Of a DNA stretch of 64,000 nucleotides, positions 11,982 through 24,749 are shown one piece after another; position 1 is the stretch's first letter; every line of letters starts with the position of its first letter. The notes under the pieces are model-generated. The model had not been told where the DNA came from. It searched no databases and saw only the letters and a program-made list of their open reading frames with translations. The position numbers and the translations under genes are program-made. Origin of the DNA: Pleurotus djamor (Eukaryota; Basidiomycota; Agaricomycetes; Agaricales; Pleurotaceae); contig JAPEVF010000112.1 in NCBI GenBank assembly GCA_029747585.1, positions 42,881 to 106,880 of the forward strand, in the 5' to 3' direction.

Positions 11982-14900
11982 ATGTCCGTCGTCCCAGGCG
12001 GCGCACGAAGTGACTCCTCCCAAACATTCTTGACCGCACTCGTCACCAACGTCGCTTTGCTTTCCATCGAAGTCGGTGCATTCGTTGTGCTGAAGCAGAA
12101 ACTTGGGAGGATATACCAGCCGCGGACGTATCTTCCACCAAAAGAGTAGGTTTCTCCAAAATTGCTCCAGTTTTCATTTAGGCGGTTGGGTTAATGGAGA
12201 TATGACCAGCAAACGCTCGGAACGTCTGCCTGGCGGCCCATGGAAATGGGTGCCTGCACTGTTGCGGTCTCCTCTCCAAGACGTTGTAAGCCGAGCTACT
12301 ATTGCTATCGTATAAGTTTGAATACATCTATGATATCAGATTCACAAGAATGGTCTTGATGCGTACGTTCGACGACGTCTTTATTTGCTCATTCATGACT
12401 CTCTCTAGTTACATGTTCCTTCGCTACCTCAAGCTACTAATCACGCTATTCTTCCTGTTCACAATAATCACCTTTCCTATCCTCCTCCCGATCGATGCTG
12501 TCGGTATAGACACTGGGCGGGTCGGACTGGACCGCATAACCTGGTCCAAGTATGTACTTCCTCGCCGATGTGATACGCACCCTACTAANTCAGAATGCTA
12601 TAGCTTGGCCGACTCTAATGAACAATTACGCTTCATTGCACATATCATTCTTGCGTATATTCTTACTGGTAACGAACCTATAGCGNNGTCTTGACTTCTC
12701 TGACACCTCCCCAGGTACTGTGATCTTTATGATTCGGCGGGAAATGATGCACTTTGTCCACATGCGGCACCAATTCCTTCTCAGCAAATCTCATTCAAAG
12801 CTTCCCCAAGCTCGTACTGTCCTCGTAACGGCGGTCCCCCAGGAGCTTGGAAGCGAGCATGATCTACGGACATTTGCCAGCTTCACCCCTGGAGGTGTTG
12901 ATCGCGTGTGGCTGTATCGCGATACCAAGGTGCTCTCTCGATATGCTACNTGGTACCTCATANTGCTTACACCTATTTCCAGNCTTTGAACGACNTCTTN
13001 GAACANCGGCAAAANGCNTGTTCCAANCTTGAGGCCGCTATTTCTAAGGTCCTTCGGCAAGCTTCTCGCGCATGGCANCTGAAAGAAAGATTACACAAGA
13101 AAAGTATCAAGGCTTTGAGGAAGAAATCGAAACGTATANCGGACCCTGAGAAGCCAGATCCCTCGACCACTCATTCCGAAAGACTTGACCTTCCAGACGC
13201 CTCGCTTGACTTGCTCGACGAACTTGTACCACGCAAAGACCGACCGACCCACCGTATCGGAACTCTTGGGATCGTGGGTGAGAAAGTTGATACCATTAAT
13301 TGGTGCAAGGTTCGCTTGAAGTTCCTCGAATATCACCCCGGAATGTCAGATAAATGTTTTCGTAGAGCGAAATTTCTAGACTTAACCGATCTATCACTGA
13401 GGCTCGAGAAGATCTAGTCAAAGGCAAATTCCTCGGAAGTGCCTTCATACGGTGTCACCTNCAAATGGGCGCGCATGTCTTGGCACAATGCGTAAGCTAT
13501 CATGAAGTNCGTTGTCNTTGCCTGATCACCCTAACAGACTCACAGNCGAAANTCCATGTAGCCAAACGCAATGTATGGNAAGTGGATGGAAGGTATNTCA
13601 CNNAGNCTGTCGNTCCTNTACACCTGATACTCATCACGTCACTAGCACACCCAAAGGATATTGTTTGGGACAACCTTGATGATGGNGCNCTNGAAATGCG
13701 NTCTCGCTATGCTGTTTCATGGCTNGTNACCTTTGGATTATGTGTCGCTTGGGCNTTCCCAGTAGCCTTCGTNGGTACGCTGAGCAACNTTGACAACNTA
13801 TGCAGNCGGTTCNGGTNAGTGCTTCCCNCANNNTNNNNCNTACNTGGATCCANCTAATNCNACATCTTCAGTTGGTTGTCTTGGATCTGTCGAGGTCTGC
13901 NACNAATTNTNANNCNTCANGANNGGCTNATTNNTNACANANTNTTTCTAGCGCCNTCNCCNTTGCCTGGNCTNATTCAAGGNGTACTTCCNCCGATTCT
14001 GCTNGCNATCTTGTTTGCGATNNTNCCACTNATCCTNCAAGGTANNNTNNGTGTNACNCNNTNTCNCAGNGATNNNTCAATTATTTCAACTTNGATCAGG
14101 TCTCGCCTGGTATGAATGTATCCCGCGTTACTCTCTCATCAGCGTGAGCGTGTATAAGAGATTCTTCGTTTTTCTCGTAATGTAAGTTAAGGATTATCCT
14201 TGCGATTTAGAAGTAGAACGCTCATGGCTTCTTTTTAGACATGGTTTTCTGATTGTAACTGTGACCTCTGGCATCACAAATGGTACTTNCCTCTCTATTT
14301 GTTCAATCCTCTCTTATCGCTCAGATATTGTGATTCAGCAATCGAGGATGTTGGTGTTCACTTTCTACCGTCACCTCGTATGTTGTACTGATCATGATAT
14401 AGATATTGGAGCAGCCCACACAAACNGTGTCNAAGCTCGCNCAAGANNTNCCTGGTGCCTCGATCTTCTTNNTGTCATANATGGGTANNATANTTTGCGN
14501 ACTCNCTANAATTNANCTNTGCNNANCACTNTNNCAGTGACGCAAGGCTTCTCTGGAGCTGGNACNGCGTTGCTNCAGNTANTGCCNTTGATNATTCACT
14601 ACNTNCGNAAGTGGTTCNTAGGGCGCACCCCGAGACAAGCNTANGAAGTCACCTTCNTGATGCCTGTGGTAAGNNCNTNTGGGTGTCAAGCTGTNCACTA
14701 TTCTCACNTTCNNGTAGGCTGATTTNGGCACAATACTTCCNCGGATGTCNCTNCTNGCAACTATCGGGTTCGCNTANAGNATNCTCACNCCGNTNATCAG
14801 CCTNCTTGGTCTNCTCGGTAAGATNNGTCTATANTCTACTGATCGNAGTTTTNATTGNTNTTNGCAGCCTTCACNATGTTNTANNTCGTCTGGAANTTCT

Positions 14901-16118
14901 GTNAGTNNTNNTGNNNATNNGNNATNAGNTAGACTNTTTCGNTGAGCNNNAGNCCAGTGTTCACNCAAGTATTCGATCAACCTGANGAATGNGANACNGG
15001 TGGGATGTACTTCCCGATGGCCATGTCNAACNTGTGTGCGTNNNCTNTNTNAGNTTCGANNNNNNATNNNCGNTNACNNCTNAANNGAAGTNGTTGGNCT
15101 NTATATCAAGCAGATATGNTTGGCNTGNCTNTTNTTCNTGAAAACNTCNGTNTCNAGAGCGTCNTCGCTAGCTGGNGGNATNNTNATGATCATCCTCATN
15201 TTCATNACNTTCACNGCGCAGATGTTCATCAAGAGTAGCTTTGANCGTGAGTNNTTGNTTNANACTTCACTCTCATNCTGTNAATCGNNTANTNACNNAC
15301 TCNNAGCNATNTCNCTTTANCTNCCCATGTCNTTNGCAACAAAGAAGATGGAAATGCGCTNCGAGAAGNTAAGNACNNAGNGNNTTNNGANCAAANGAAN
15401 ACACAAGNNGANGAAGCTGATTTNTTCAGTCGNANNCGTNNGTTTNTGNNNTTGTCNTTCNNNACATANGCNATNNCNCTNACNCNNNNTGNNNTCAGGN
15501 ATCCGAAGCGTNAAGAAANGGGTTCAGATGATTCCNAAGAAGATCGACCTNACNTTGGACCATTTCAAAGGCANAATNCNGTANGCNGATGACNCGGNNT
15601 ANAAGAGCNNNGANNCAGAAAAGAAGATAGTAGAAGTCGANGTGACAGACGTACCGGGGAGACCATCAGATGCTACCGCTGTCCAGTGTATACAGGCNAG
15701 CGGAACTGCNTCGCANNTCGGGGATGNCCCNGATTTGGAGAGACAGATTTCNACATCAAACCCGACNAATGAAACGCAAACNTCAAGACCGAGCTCCCTA
15801 AGGTCCTTGAGGTCAAGGCATAGCGCTTTGAACGCCCTCCAATCGCCTATAGTGTCCGAGTTGAGGGACGAAGATGAGGAGGGTGGAGACGATGTCCAAT
15901 ACGACGAGCANGCGTTTGATCATCCATCTACATACGTNGAGCAACCATGGATTTGGATACCTAAGGATAGGCTTGGGCTTAGTAAGGTCCTTGTTGANGA
16001 CCTCAACGAGGCTGGTGTCCTCGCCAGCGATCAAGGATCNAATATGGACAAGAAAGGCGTAGTTGAGGTGACTAGGAATCCTCCTGACGAAGTTTGGGAA
16101 GATGGACATGACTTGTGA
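11982..16118 (+). CDS. CSC1/RSN1-family calcium-permeable channel (OSCA-like), N-rich assembly
   Basis: The N-terminus (SSQTFLTALVTNVALLSIEVG, then YQPRTYLPPKE) and the following YMFLRYLKLLITLFFLFTII ... LPIDAVGIDTGRVGLDRITWS match the late-exocytosis/RSN1 N-terminal region of fungal CSC1-type channels. The cytosolic domain shows RTVLVTAVPQELGSE, RVWLYRD and TINWCKVRLKFLEYHPG. The membrane core begins HPKDIVWDNLDD ... RYAVSWLVTFGLC. Roughly 13.4-15.7 kb, encoding most of the seven-helix pore domain, is riddled with Ns, so topology cannot be read there. The C-terminal cytosolic tail is readable again (SLRSLRSRHSALNALQSP ... WIWIPKDRLGLSKVLV) and ends at 16118. Expected length is about 1,000 residues. 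Family call is firm; exon boundaries in the N-rich part are not. Confidence 0.8.
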
Positions 16119-16227
16119 TCGATTATTCTTTGTTCCACGGGATAACTATTGGTTCATACGTATCNTACTTGGATATNTTTGTAGCTACTTACACTCTTTC
16201 ATACACGAAACAAAGAACTATTCATGT

Positions 16228-18134
16228 CTAGATAGCATTCGAGGCACAGCTAAAAGGAGACCCAACAGCCGCGGCGGCGTAACTGTCTATGATTGACTGG
16301 ATCGAGACCTAGAAGATGAATTTTAATGTCATGGCTAGATGGAAGTGGGGAGATGCATACATATGTTCCAGCAACCAATATATATAGCCCAAGGACAATG
16401 AAAAAGTAGTTGACTGACGTCTCAAACGATCTGAGAAGGCCACTCCAGCGAACTTTGGGAGGGTGCATTGACAAGTAGGCCATACCCCAAAAGATGAATC
16501 TTGAAGATTCGAATCAAGTCAAGAATTGGGCGAGGGTGAGAGGTGCCTACCCAAACCAACCGTCTTCAGAGTATGATGATAAGTCAATATTCCATGGAAT
16601 ATGAGTTCCACTTACCAAAGAGGGAGCTCATCAGACTCAGCATATCAGAAAAGAAGGGGATGATCTCTGCGATTAAAAAGGCGAAGCACCAGGTGATGGC
16701 GAGTATCCCGATCCATGTTGACCAACCGAGCACAGTGTGTGAGTGTTTGTGGTGAGAATTGGCATGGATCCTGAAGAAGATAAAGCGAGCAGTGACCGAC
16801 TAGACGGTTGAATATTGAGTAAATGGACAGACGAGGCATGGAAAGAGGGGTTCGAACCGAATACAGGGAGCCAAGGTACACAATCGTCGGGATAGCAAAA
16901 GAGAATGCTATCTTCTTGAACGTAGGTTGGAGAGAGCCGAAGGCTGGTGCAGTCATGTACTGGTTACCAACATAATGGTACACGATGGCACCACAAAGCG
17001 TGAACACTACAATCTCGCACAGAGTGACAGCCCAGAGGGCTTTAGTCAGGTGTAAATAGGCGATTAATTCGTCGGAGTCAATTATGAGCGAACCTTTGGG
17101 GAAGTCCTTGGGATTCTTCATCTCGGCTATGAACTGGAGAAGAGTTCGAGGTCATCCTGAGATGGAAGAAACATGACTCACTGAGGGCAGTGTGATTTGC
17201 CCAATCAATGTGTAGCTTATATTCAGGAACGCAGACATTCCTGTGAGAGAAGTCAATGTACCGTACATTTAGGGAAATGTGGTACCTCACCAGCGACGTA
17301 TGACGTTCCCTTCGGGGCGACCACATGAACAATGGGAGCTTCGCCAGTAAAACCGAAAGGATGGGACTGAACGCCTGAAAAAATGATAGCCAGCAGGACG
17401 GCTATGCCCATGGTGATTGCACTGAAAGCACCCAACGCGCTGAGCTGGCTCAACGTGCGAGGAAGAGAGAATACGAAGCACACGATAGCTGAGACGGCGC
17501 TGAAGACTATTGTGCATCTTGAAGAGCCCGAAAGAGTGTTCAAGAGCTCAGCGCCGACCAGGCAATGGAGCGCTGGGAGAATACTGTGAGTGACGCAGTC
17601 ATTTCGCGCGGGGATAGTCATCTACCTTGGATAAAAGTGTTGTTAAGCAGGAACATAACTGCGGTCGCGTTATAGGCTGCCTTGGAACCGCCAAATAGGA
17701 TACGGCCTATGTCACAGACATCCCGAACCTCGGGATGCTTCAAGCAAAAGCGCCATAGAACCAACGAGGTGTACTGGACGGTCGCAGCTACTGCTACGGT
17801 CACAAGAATACCAGGAACAATGCCAAGTACAGAGAAAGACCTGATGTAATTGCCTCAGTATGCAACTATACCACGACCTCGGTCAACATACCATGGGAAG
17901 GAGAGTATGGCGAGGCATATGTACTCTGAGAAGAGAAGGGCAGCTGTCTTGATTGCGTAGGAATGAGAGAACGTCCAGGCATAGAGTCCTGGGAAAAAGA
18001 ACCTTCTGCCATGAGCAAGTACGGTAATGAATATCGTGGCTAGACTCTGATTCCAGTTGGGGTGCTTCAACGTCGTTCGGGTCGACGAAGGAGGCTTCCT
18101 TGGACGGAGGACTGTCTTCCCACTTTGCTGCCAT
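16228..18134 (-). CDS. Amino acid transporter, AAAP (Aa_trans) family, Mtr-like
   Basis: Polytopic permease of the amino acid/auxin permease family, similar to fungal neutral amino acid permeases, probably at the plasma membrane. The N-terminus MAAKWEDSP is followed by an acidic linker and DIHYRTCSWQK. Membrane segments include LLFSEYICLAILSFPW, VTVAVAATVQYTSLVLW, ALHCLVGAELLNTLSG, CTIVFSAVSAIVCFVFSLPR, LSALGAFSAITMGIAVLLAI, ALWAVTLCEIVVFTLCGAIV and TWIGILAITWCFAFLIAEII. The last splice (GTATGC...CTTCTAG) restores the typical tail VSIQSIIDSYAAAAVGSPFS ending at 16228. It lies 108 bp from the CSC1-like gene, tail to tail, and shares a 394-bp divergent promoter with phosphoglycerate mutase. Substrate is not determinable. 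Confidence 0.86.
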
Positions 18135-18528
18135 TGAGCACAGGTGAGAAAGAAAGGTGCTTTGAGGTCATTTGTATCATATTTTATCCACAAGACTGAT
18201 GAGGTGGGGTTGCGTATAATTATGATGGCCTCCACATGACAAGTCCTCGGTTAGATACGCAACCAGAGCGTCGCCATTTCCGTAGGATGTGGTGTGATGC
18301 GCCGAGAGCATCTTATGCGAAGCTGTATGTGTCTCTTCTGATGTTCATGCTTCAGCGGTCTTACCTGGTCGAGCGACCATTAAATGTCTTTGGAGGTCGC
18401 GCGACATGGCAGTTTGGTACGAGCGGTCTAGGCCAACAAATGAGGTCAGGGTATCCCTTAAATGATCACCGTCATACCTCCGAGGCTCCGATATCGTCTC
18501 TTGATCCCATCCATCCTCCTCGAACACG
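18135..18528. other. Divergent promoter, amino acid transporter / iPGM
   Basis: No gene is visible between the two divergent start codons. No clear TATA box was seen for either gene. Confidence 0.5.
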
Positions 18529-20576
18529 ATGACTGAACCAGTCAAGAACAAAGTATGCTTAATGTGCGCGTAAAACACGTTTAAACCCCTTCCGATCACT
18601 GACAAATTTCCTCAGCGTTCACGATGGTTGGGGTATTGCAACGGAGCCAGGACTCAAGGGTAACGCCATCGAGGCTGGGACCACTACTAACATGGACACT
18701 ATTGGAAAAGAACACAGTCAGCGAAAGTTGGCTGCCCACGGAACCGCTGTTGGTCTCAGCGATGGCTTAATGGGCAACTCAGAAGTCGGGTCAGCCGCAC
18801 CCAGTGTAGTCATCTTCCAGGCTTCATGTACTGACTTGTTCTTAGTCATTTGAACATCGGTGCTGGTCGAATCGTGTGGCAGGACATTGTCCGCATCGAT
18901 GTCGCAATTAAGAAGCGTCAGTTCCACAAGAACGAGAAGATCATCGAAAGCTTTACTCGGGCCAAGGAAGGAAATGGCCGCCTCCATCTGGCTGGCTTGG
19001 TATGAATCCGATCTTCGTCCCAGTACACTTTCTAACGGTATTTCAAGGTTTCAGACGGTGGTGTTCACTCTCACATCAACCATCTCTTCGCTCTGCTAGA
19101 AACTGCCAAGGAAGTCGGCGTTCCGCACACTTATGTCCACTTCTTCGGAGATGGTCGCGATACTGCACCCCGCTCTGCCGCCGGATATGCCAAGCAGTTA
19201 CTCGACTTCATGAAGAAGGAAGAGTATGGTGAGCTCGCTACTATCGTTGGTCGCTACTATGCCATGGATCGTGATAAACGATGGGAGCGCGTCAAGGTCG
19301 CCATTGATGGTCTTGTCAAAGGTGAGGGGGAAGAGGGGGAAGACGCGGTCAAGGCCATCGAAAGCAACTACGAAAAGGACATCACAGACGAGTTCTTGAA
19401 GCCGATCATCGTGAACGGTGACTCGGGCCGTATCAAAGGTAACAAAGATATTCTGCACGAAGACATATTTCTCAACTTGTTTTATAGACGAAGACACCAT
19501 CTTTTTCTTCAACTATAGGTCCGATCGCATGCGCGAGATTTCTTCTGTGTTCGGACTTCCTGATAAACCAATGGAAGTGGACATTCCAAAAGACTTGGTA
19601 AATTGTTCGAACCTACAATTGAATAACAGTCTTGCTCAACGATAACTAGCACATCACAACCATGTCTCGTTACAATGCAGAATTCCCCTTCCCTGTTGCC
19701 TTCCCTCCGCAGGCTATGGACAATGTTCTGGCCGAATGGCTCGGTAAACACGGCATCAAACAGGCTCACATTGCAGGTAAGTGGTGAATCATGTCTATGC
19801 CCCAATTCTGAGGATTCAAATCTCCTTTAGAAACGGAAAAATATGCCCATGTTACATTCTTCTTCAACGGTGGAGTTGAGAAGCAATTCGAACAAGAAGA
19901 GAGGCACATGATTGCTTCACCTAAAGTTGCCACATACGACAAGCTGCCCAAAATGAGCGTACAAGCTGTCGCAGATAAAGTAGCGGAAGTAGTCCTCAAG
20001 GGTGAACACGAGTTTGTTATGTGCAATTTTGCACCGCCGGACATGGTCAGTCTTGTTTTCTCGACTTGTCATTAAACCAACGTCCAGAGCGTAGGTCGGA
20101 CATACTGGTGTCTACGATGCCGCTGTGGAAGCCATCACACACACCGATGCTGCGGTCGGCACCGTGTATAAAGCGTGCCAGGAAGCTGGTTATATCCTGC
20201 TTATCACTGCGGACCACGGCAACGCAGAACAAATGATTAACCCGGAAACGGGCGCCCCTCATACAGCGCATACAACCAATCCAGTACCTTTCATCATGAC
20301 AGGAGACCCAAAGAAGTATAGCTTCATTCAAGATGACGACGAAGTGAAGGCAGGTGAAGATGAAAAGGAGCCAGGTGCTCTTTGTGATGTCGCGCCGACT
20401 ATTTTAGACCTTATCGTGAGTTCTCGGTACAGTGGATCCTCTTCTCGAGCTAACTGTCGCCTTATTTAGGGTCTCCCCAAACCTGAAGGTCTGTCTTATC
20501 CTCGTTGAGATGATGTCCGAGATTGCTGACTATTCCTCCAGAAATGACCGGCCGCTCTTTATTGGCCAAGGCATGA
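18529..20576 (+). CDS. gpmI: 2,3-bisphosphoglycerate-independent phosphoglycerate mutase
   Basis: Cytosolic glycolytic enzyme interconverting 3- and 2-phosphoglycerate with two Mn2+ ions and a phosphoserine intermediate. The sequence shows IHDGWGIA, the nucleophile serine in [114 protein letters not shown] and the metal-binding TADHGNAEQ plus [13 protein letters not shown]. Full length is about 530 residues over several exons, ending [11 protein letters not shown]. All metal and serine residues are present, so it should be active. Ascomycete yeasts use the unrelated cofactor-dependent enzyme; the independent form is usual in filamentous fungi. Confidence 0.96.
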
Positions 20577-20841
20577 TATCCTTGCTTAGCGGAACAAACG
20601 AAACAGCAATACTACATTTATCGATAACATAGAGTGTACTACAACAACAAGAATAGACATGCAATTCATGGATCGGGGTAACTCTGCCGTCCAAAACCGC
20701 GGATCCGTGCGTATGACCAACGTGTCTTGATGATCGTTCCTCGAACAGATGCTGTAATTCGCCGGACGCAGCGACTATGCGTGGTCCTATAAGCTGACAC
20801 GGAATAAAATCATCTGTTCAATTTAGAACTTTCTATCCTCC

Positions 20842-21795
20842 ATGACTGTATCCAACGTTCTCATTCTCGGCGGCTCTAAAAACGTCGGATACTTTGCCTC
20901 TCTTCGCTTCCTCGGTGAGTTCCTTCATGCGTCCTTCAGACATACAATATGATCTCACATGGACTTAAACTTGCTGTGATGAACAGCTGGAGGCTCCCAC
21001 GTCACCTTCCTCCTACGCTCCAAGTCTTGCTTCGATCAAGACGAAACGATCCAGAGTTTTGTTAAGGATAACAAGGCTCACATCGTCGAGGGGAATGCTT
21101 TGGTTCAAATAGATGTTAAGAGTTCATGGACAGAGGCTCTTGCTCATGGTCCTGTCGACCTAGTAATCCTGACAGTGGGTAAGCAACATCCGTATCGGAA
21201 TTAGGCGGTCCGGTCACTGACATACGTCCCAGGTGGTGTACCAAAATTCCACCCTCTAAGGGGCTTCGTACTCACACCGCCCAACTTGGTGACACAATGC
21301 TTTACGAATCTACTCTGCACAATCCCCGAACAGGACCCACAGCCAAGAATAATCGCGATCACATCTCTGGGGATGAATCGTCCCTCATATGCTTCGCTCC
21401 CGTTCCCGCTCAAGCTGTTGTACTCAACGGTAATTTCTTCGGCACATAAAGATAAGCTCGGTGTTGAAAGGCTGGCGGCGTATGCGGCCGGTTGGGGTTG
21501 GGATCCAAAGATAGATGGTGATGTGAAGGAGGATATTCTTGGTGGACCTGGTTGGGAGAAGCAGGAGGGCCTGCCTGCCCCTGGGACTTTGAAACGACTT
21601 CTCATCGTGAGGCCGGCACTATTCACGGACGGCGATTGCGAGGCTGATAAACCGGGCGGGAAGATGTACCGAGCTTCTGAGAGTGAACTCGGTGGCTGGA
21701 CGATTTCGAGGAAAGACGTGGCTCACTTCCTTTATGATGCTGTAAATGAGAAATGGGATCAGTATGAGAACAAGAAGATCAATATAAGTTATTAG
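20842..21795 (+). CDS. NAD(P)-binding Rossmann-fold protein (atypical SDR)
   Basis: The start TVSNVLILGGSKNVGYFASL has a glycine-rich dinucleotide-binding loop (GGSKNVGY) after a first beta strand. VDLVILTVGG follows as the fourth strand. RIIAITSLGMNR occupies the usual SDR beta-5 position, but the canonical YxxxK is not obvious: AHKDKLGVERLAAYAAGWGW lies where it would be. LLIVRPALFTDGDCEADKPG and GGWTISRKDVAHFLYDAVNE are typical of NmrA/atypical SDR proteins near the C-terminus. It has three exons and about 275 residues. It lies 279 bp upstream of the sesquiterpene synthase on the same strand, so a role in tailoring or regulation there is possible but unproven. Confidence 0.7.
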
Positions 21796-22074
21796 GACCT
21801 ACGTAGAGAGACTAGTGAGCTATTCTGCTTANTATATTTATGAGCTCTGAGCTTGAACGACCGAAGGAATTTCAACCTACATCTTGATCCGCTACTGCAT
21901 TCGAATAAAAGATACCGGTTCTGTGGTAAAAATCCATGCTGCCTTGAACAGCAAGAATCACCCATTGGGAATGACCGAGGTTCGAGACGACATCGGAATG
22001 TGCAATAGAGCGTTTCGGACGTGTGTCAATTGGACCCTGTATAGTCGGGCCATCTAATCAAAGGAGGCGATGCC

Positions 22075-23335
22075 ATGCCATTGGTGCGAGAAGATAGGCA
22101 AGCGCATTCAATTAGTGGTGAGCCAGACGAAGCTTGTGGTAGTGGGCGAAGTATAAGAATGAAGGCATCTTCGAACGGCGGAAGCACCAACCAACACGCC
22201 CCCAACATGCAGACCCACCAAACCCAAGTAAGTGCGTTAACCCGAGTGACCATCCATCAGCTGACACTTCCCCAACTTCATCTCTAGTCAATTCCTCAGG
22301 AGTCTTTACGCCAAATNCGGGGATCCGTCGGTCGCATGCTGACCGAATGNAAGATTGACTACGTCGTAAAGCCTTTCGACGATGCTTTCTTCGAAGAATG
22401 CTGGAAAGAGGCAGCAAGCCGTGGTTGTCCGTTGGACGACTCGCCGAGCGTGCGATCCATACGTCCTAAGCTCGTCAGTGGCGTTGGCATGGCCATCTAT
22501 ACTTTCGGGCACTTGAAAGACAAGCCGATCCAAATGTACATCGCCATGTACACGGCCCTTCTCATGTATGTCGAAGACTACCTCCAGCACGAGGTCGAGC
22601 TCGTCAGCTCCTTCCAAATAAAATTGATCACGAGGGAGGACCAAGGTCATCCGGTCTTGAATGCGTTGGCTGCCCTGCTCTTGGAGCTACCCGAGAAATT
22701 CGAAAAGGTCGTATCCAACATCATATTGACGTCTGCCCTTAATTATATCACGGGCGTCTGGCTGGAGCACCAGACCGAGTCCCTGGAAGTAAGTCGCCCA
22801 TCAAATTAGAGTGTATCTGATTGACTCAAAGGTATAACTGTAACATACATAGCTCTCCCCGCACGCCACTGCGTTCGCAGGCTTTTCACGGTGGATATCA
22901 GGCTCTTCGGAAGCCTACGCCTTGTACGTTTTCGCGTCCGAGCTTCCCGTAAAGGCATACCTTCAAGCCATTCCGGATATGATGACATTCCTAAATTACA
23001 GCAAGTGAGTTACCATCGCGATCTTTCCAAAAGACGCACGAACTAACTTGAGGACGTGCAGTGATGTACTATCGTTTTACAAAGAGGAACTTGCCGGTGA
23101 AACAGCAAACCACGTTTCCATTCTGGCGAAGTGCCAGGGCAAGAGTAAGATAGAAGTACTCGAGGGNATTGTGAAGGAAACAATCGCGTGTCACCGCAGA
23201 CTTCGACACATCCTGGCCGACCATGACGAAGGCAAGGAAATCCTTGAAAAGTTATCGGAAGGTTATGTTAGCTTCCATGCATCATTGGGACGTTACCGCC
23301 TCGACGAGATACTGAAAACGACAGGAACGGAGTAG
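22075..23335 (+). CDS. Trichodiene-synthase-like (TRI5 family) sesquiterpene synthase
   Basis: Class I terpene cyclase that would convert farnesyl diphosphate to a cyclic sesquiterpene in the cytosol. The TRI5-like body begins ESLRQIRGSVGRMLTE and KIDYVVKPFDDAFFEECWKE. The NSE/DTE metal motif is intact: NDVLSFYKEE, formed only after splicing ..AGCAA|GTGAGT...GCAG|TGATGTA. GRYRLDEI is the C-terminal basic motif. The Asp-rich motif expected in the first half reads VEDYLQHEVE, so the usual leading DD is ED. The start at 22075 lies in a first exon with an unusual low-complexity leader. The alternative in-frame ATG at 22160 is also possible. It has four exons and about 350-380 residues. The product cannot be predicted. 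Confidence 0.85.
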
Positions 23336-23578
23336 TAGAAAGCGAAGACGAAGGAGAGGACAATACAACTGGCTTCATTGCATACAACCGCATGGTATTG
23401 GTGCCCTGTTGAGTAGGCCGCTAGAATGCGAAGTGAGAGATTGGTATGCGTGATGGTACATATGNGACTACAGAAATGAAATAAACTAGATGTGTGGGGA
23501 ACAGGAACCAAATGTAAGCGGTAGAACACGTTCATAAGATAGCACATACAAGGCGGGGAAGTGCGGCATCCAGATGTG

Positions 23579-24749
23579 TCATGTCGTCATGCTCTCTAAT
23601 CTTACAGCAACTCCTTCAGCTTCCTCCCTCGCCTGGCGAAAATCAGGATCTATGGTGGAAAATCCAGGCTGACTTCCTGACTCACTCGATGTGACCGACA
23701 CATTCTGAGTTGAAGTGCTTAGATGTGGATCGACGGTGCTGTCAGGAGTGGCCTGAACCGAGCCAGCTGCGCTCCCTGGCTTTGAGGAAGCTGTCGTCTG
23801 TGCTTCTGTGAATGTGCGGAAGGGTGTGGGAGCTACGAGTGGGCGATGAAACCGAGCTCGGAATTCGTTTGAGGGATGTGATGGGTCTGCGCTAGCAGTG
23901 ATTGGGGCAGGGTACGGGGGGTCTGGCGGAATCGCGTGTTGGTCAGGATTGGTTGCCACAGAGAAAGCAAGCGACCCCGGGTGGCCATGTAAGCGACGCT
24001 GCGGCGTCTGGTTAGCTCAGCATCAAAGCAAGAAAAATCACGCCTACCTGATGGTCCCAATGATCCCAAGCTTCAGCGATTATTGGTTCGAGGGAAGCCA
24101 GTTCGTCGTTCGTCATATTGAGGGTTCGTAAGAGGTGTTGTTTGAGGAGTGGCGTGCATGAGAATGAAAGCAGAAGAGTTGAAGCGAAGGTCTGACCACC
24201 AACTGGGGGCCCTTGGGGAAAAGGTGGCTCTATTTGCTGTGGCTGGAGTTCGTGTTGTAGAACTTGGTGGTATTGTGCGGGTTCGGCGTCTACCCTGAAA
24301 TGTACGTCTTCCATGCCCTGGATCATTTCTGGGGCCATGTCGAGGCCGAGTTCCCTCATCTTGCGCTGCTTGACGAGCAAGCGGTGTTTCCGCTGTCGTT
24401 CCCTGGCAGCTGCGCGCACTCGCTCCCTACGCGTCGCCTCCTCCGGGGTCAGGTCATTTTGTCCCTCCTCCTCGGGTGGCGGTGGCGACGCGGACTGGAC
24501 TACCTGCTGGATTGTCTGCTGTATCGTCTGAGGCTGTGGTTGCTGCATTTGTGGTTCTGCCCCAGCCTGGTAGGAGATGAGGCCCAGTCCCGCTGCGTTG
24601 CGGTCACGCTCGCGCTTCCTACGCTGCCTTTCAGCGGCTTTCTCGCGTTTAATTCTTTGTTGTGGGGTCTCGTTCTCCCTGTTTCCGCGTTTGCGCGAAG
24701 GAGAGGCAGCAAGGATTTGCTGCGAGTCTGGAAGAGAGTTTGGGTCCAT
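23579..24749 (-). CDS. Hypothetical protein with basic, bZIP-like N-terminal region
   Basis: I do not recognise a named family. Starting at ATG 24749 (MDPNSLPDSQ), the N-terminal 60 residues are very basic (SRKRGNRENET, ERQRRKRERDRNAAG). A Gln-rich stretch (QPQTIQQTIQQVVQ) and a second basic block (RERVRAAARERQRKHRLLVK) follow. The middle is a helical stretch (LKQHLLRTLNMTNDELASLE ... AEAWDHWDHQ). One intron (GTAGGC...AACCAG) leads to a Ser/Thr/Pro-rich C-terminus. Basic repeats suggest a nuclear, perhaps DNA-binding, protein, but no leucine heptad is clear, so calling it a bZIP is not justified. It is convergent with the terpene synthase, 243 bp away. Confidence 0.65.

Noticed and set aside
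16841..16853. GGTTCGAACC, resembling a tRNA B box
   Set aside because: It lies in an exon of the amino acid transporter and no cloverleaf or A box surrounds it.
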